From positions 53,578,386 to 53,642,385 of the forward strand of contig OX359248.1 in assembly GCA_947179485.1 (NCBI GenBank): a stretch of DNA of 64,000 nucleotides, given 5' to 3'. Made by a program: the position numbers and the translations under genes. Origin of the DNA: Allacma fusca. Taxonomy: Eukaryota > Arthropoda > Collembola > Symphypleona > Sminthuridae. Below are positions 63,659-64,000 of this stretch, piece by piece. How positions within the stretch are numbered: the first letter of the stretch is position 1; each line of letters starts with the position of its first letter. The notes under the pieces were generated by a model that saw nothing but the letters and a program-made list of their open reading frames with translations, was not told where the DNA came from and did no database searches.

Positions 63659-63992
63659 CAGTGCACTCTTGCTAAAGAGTCTCCCTGGTAAAAATACAAA
63701 TAATTGGAAAATTAAAACAAATATTTTCCTACGTTCGTGTTTACATGCCGAATCTTATTCCTGGGAAAGCAAGTCATTAGATGCCAAGGATTTTATTATT
63801 TTAAAGCAAACCCTACTACAAATAGTGGAAGGGATCAGCGACAAGAGAACTGCTACAAGGGATCTCTCGTTATAAGGGAGGAGCGTTTCCAGAGGGATCT
63901 TAATTTTTTTTATGGAAATAATTCCAATGAATTGCATTCATAAGGAATGCATATCTTCGACGTCAAAAGTCCATTATCAAGAGACTCGACTG
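63659..63992. mobile_element. Possible compound TATAACGG-family element at window end
   Basis: The left tip CAGTGCACTCTTG follows TA and the right tip GAGACTCGACTG precedes TA. An internal end, TCTCTCGTTATAAGGG, at 63863-63878 and the length of 334 bp suggest two adjacent or nested copies. Confidence 0.35.
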
Positions 63993-64000
63993 TACAGTAG

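Larger units (their letters stand above)
40295..64000. other. Non-coding, probably 5' intron or flank of dpr
   Basis: No exon is recognised here, although the dpr signal-peptide exon must lie in this direction or beyond the window. The tract contains many paired inverted-repeat elements, four degenerate tandem arrays (41.9, 43.8, 58.2 and 59.4 kb), and scattered GGAGAAAG and GTATGTAC words. The stretches 53300-54760 and 59900-61000 hold nothing I can name. Longer open frames (57406-57825, 62475-62969) have no recognisable domain. Confidence 0.55.

Overview
This looks like a gene-poor stretch of an arthropod nuclear genome. It is AT-rich and shows no bacterial-style gene packing, operons or Shine-Dalgarno sites. 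Long open frames are absent, and nearly all of the short frames present are chance or repeat-derived. The one gene I can support is on the minus strand: a member of the dpr (defective proboscis extension response) family of neuronal immunoglobulin-superfamily cell-surface proteins. Its wording is closest to dpr9 as I remember that protein. Dpr genes are an arthropod family, which is the main basis for the organism call. The sequence does not let me name an order.

Only two coding exons are visible, and together they make the first Ig domain. The upstream exon (about 40294 to 40044) carries a Ser/Pro-rich linker and the B-strand cysteine. The next exon (28490 to 28280) carries the conserved tryptophan and the D-x-G-x-Y-x-C cysteine. 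They join in phase 0 across an intron of about 11.55 kb. The donor after the second exon is phase 1, so the gene must continue to the left for a second Ig domain and a C-terminal anchor, which I do not find down to position 1. The signal-peptide exon must lie to the right and is not identified. Most of the window is therefore probably intron or flank of one large gene.

The remaining DNA is dominated by repeats. First, there is a large, diverged family of short elements, mostly 170-240 bp. Their inverted ends read roughly CAGTGgAGTCTC followed by a TATAACGG core, and many are flanked by TA, as expected of pogo/Tigger-like (Tc1/mariner) MITEs. I pair about 25 of them and see further single ends. 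Second, there are many local minisatellite arrays with different units: 11, 22, 24, 25, 26, 38 and about 70 bp. Third, there are short interspersed words: a 17-mer, GGTCCTTCGAGCCGGAT, in five same-orientation copies within 0.8 kb, and a short word, GGAGAAAG, that is strikingly over-represented on both strands across the window.

Layout: 1-28 kb is intron or flank with arrays at 8.2, 12.2-13.0, 20.7 and 25.7-26.3 kb. The second dpr exon is at 28.3 kb. The 28.5-40.0 kb intron holds arrays at 29.4, 30.5, 35.2 and 39.4 kb. The first visible dpr exon is at 40.0-40.3 kb. From 40.3 to 64 kb is upstream intron or flank, with arrays at 41.9, 43.8, 58.2 and 59.4 kb and the densest run of paired inverted-repeat elements (44.8-50.8 and 61-64 kb). 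All boundaries, counts and family assignments were read by eye; no alignment or database search was run.
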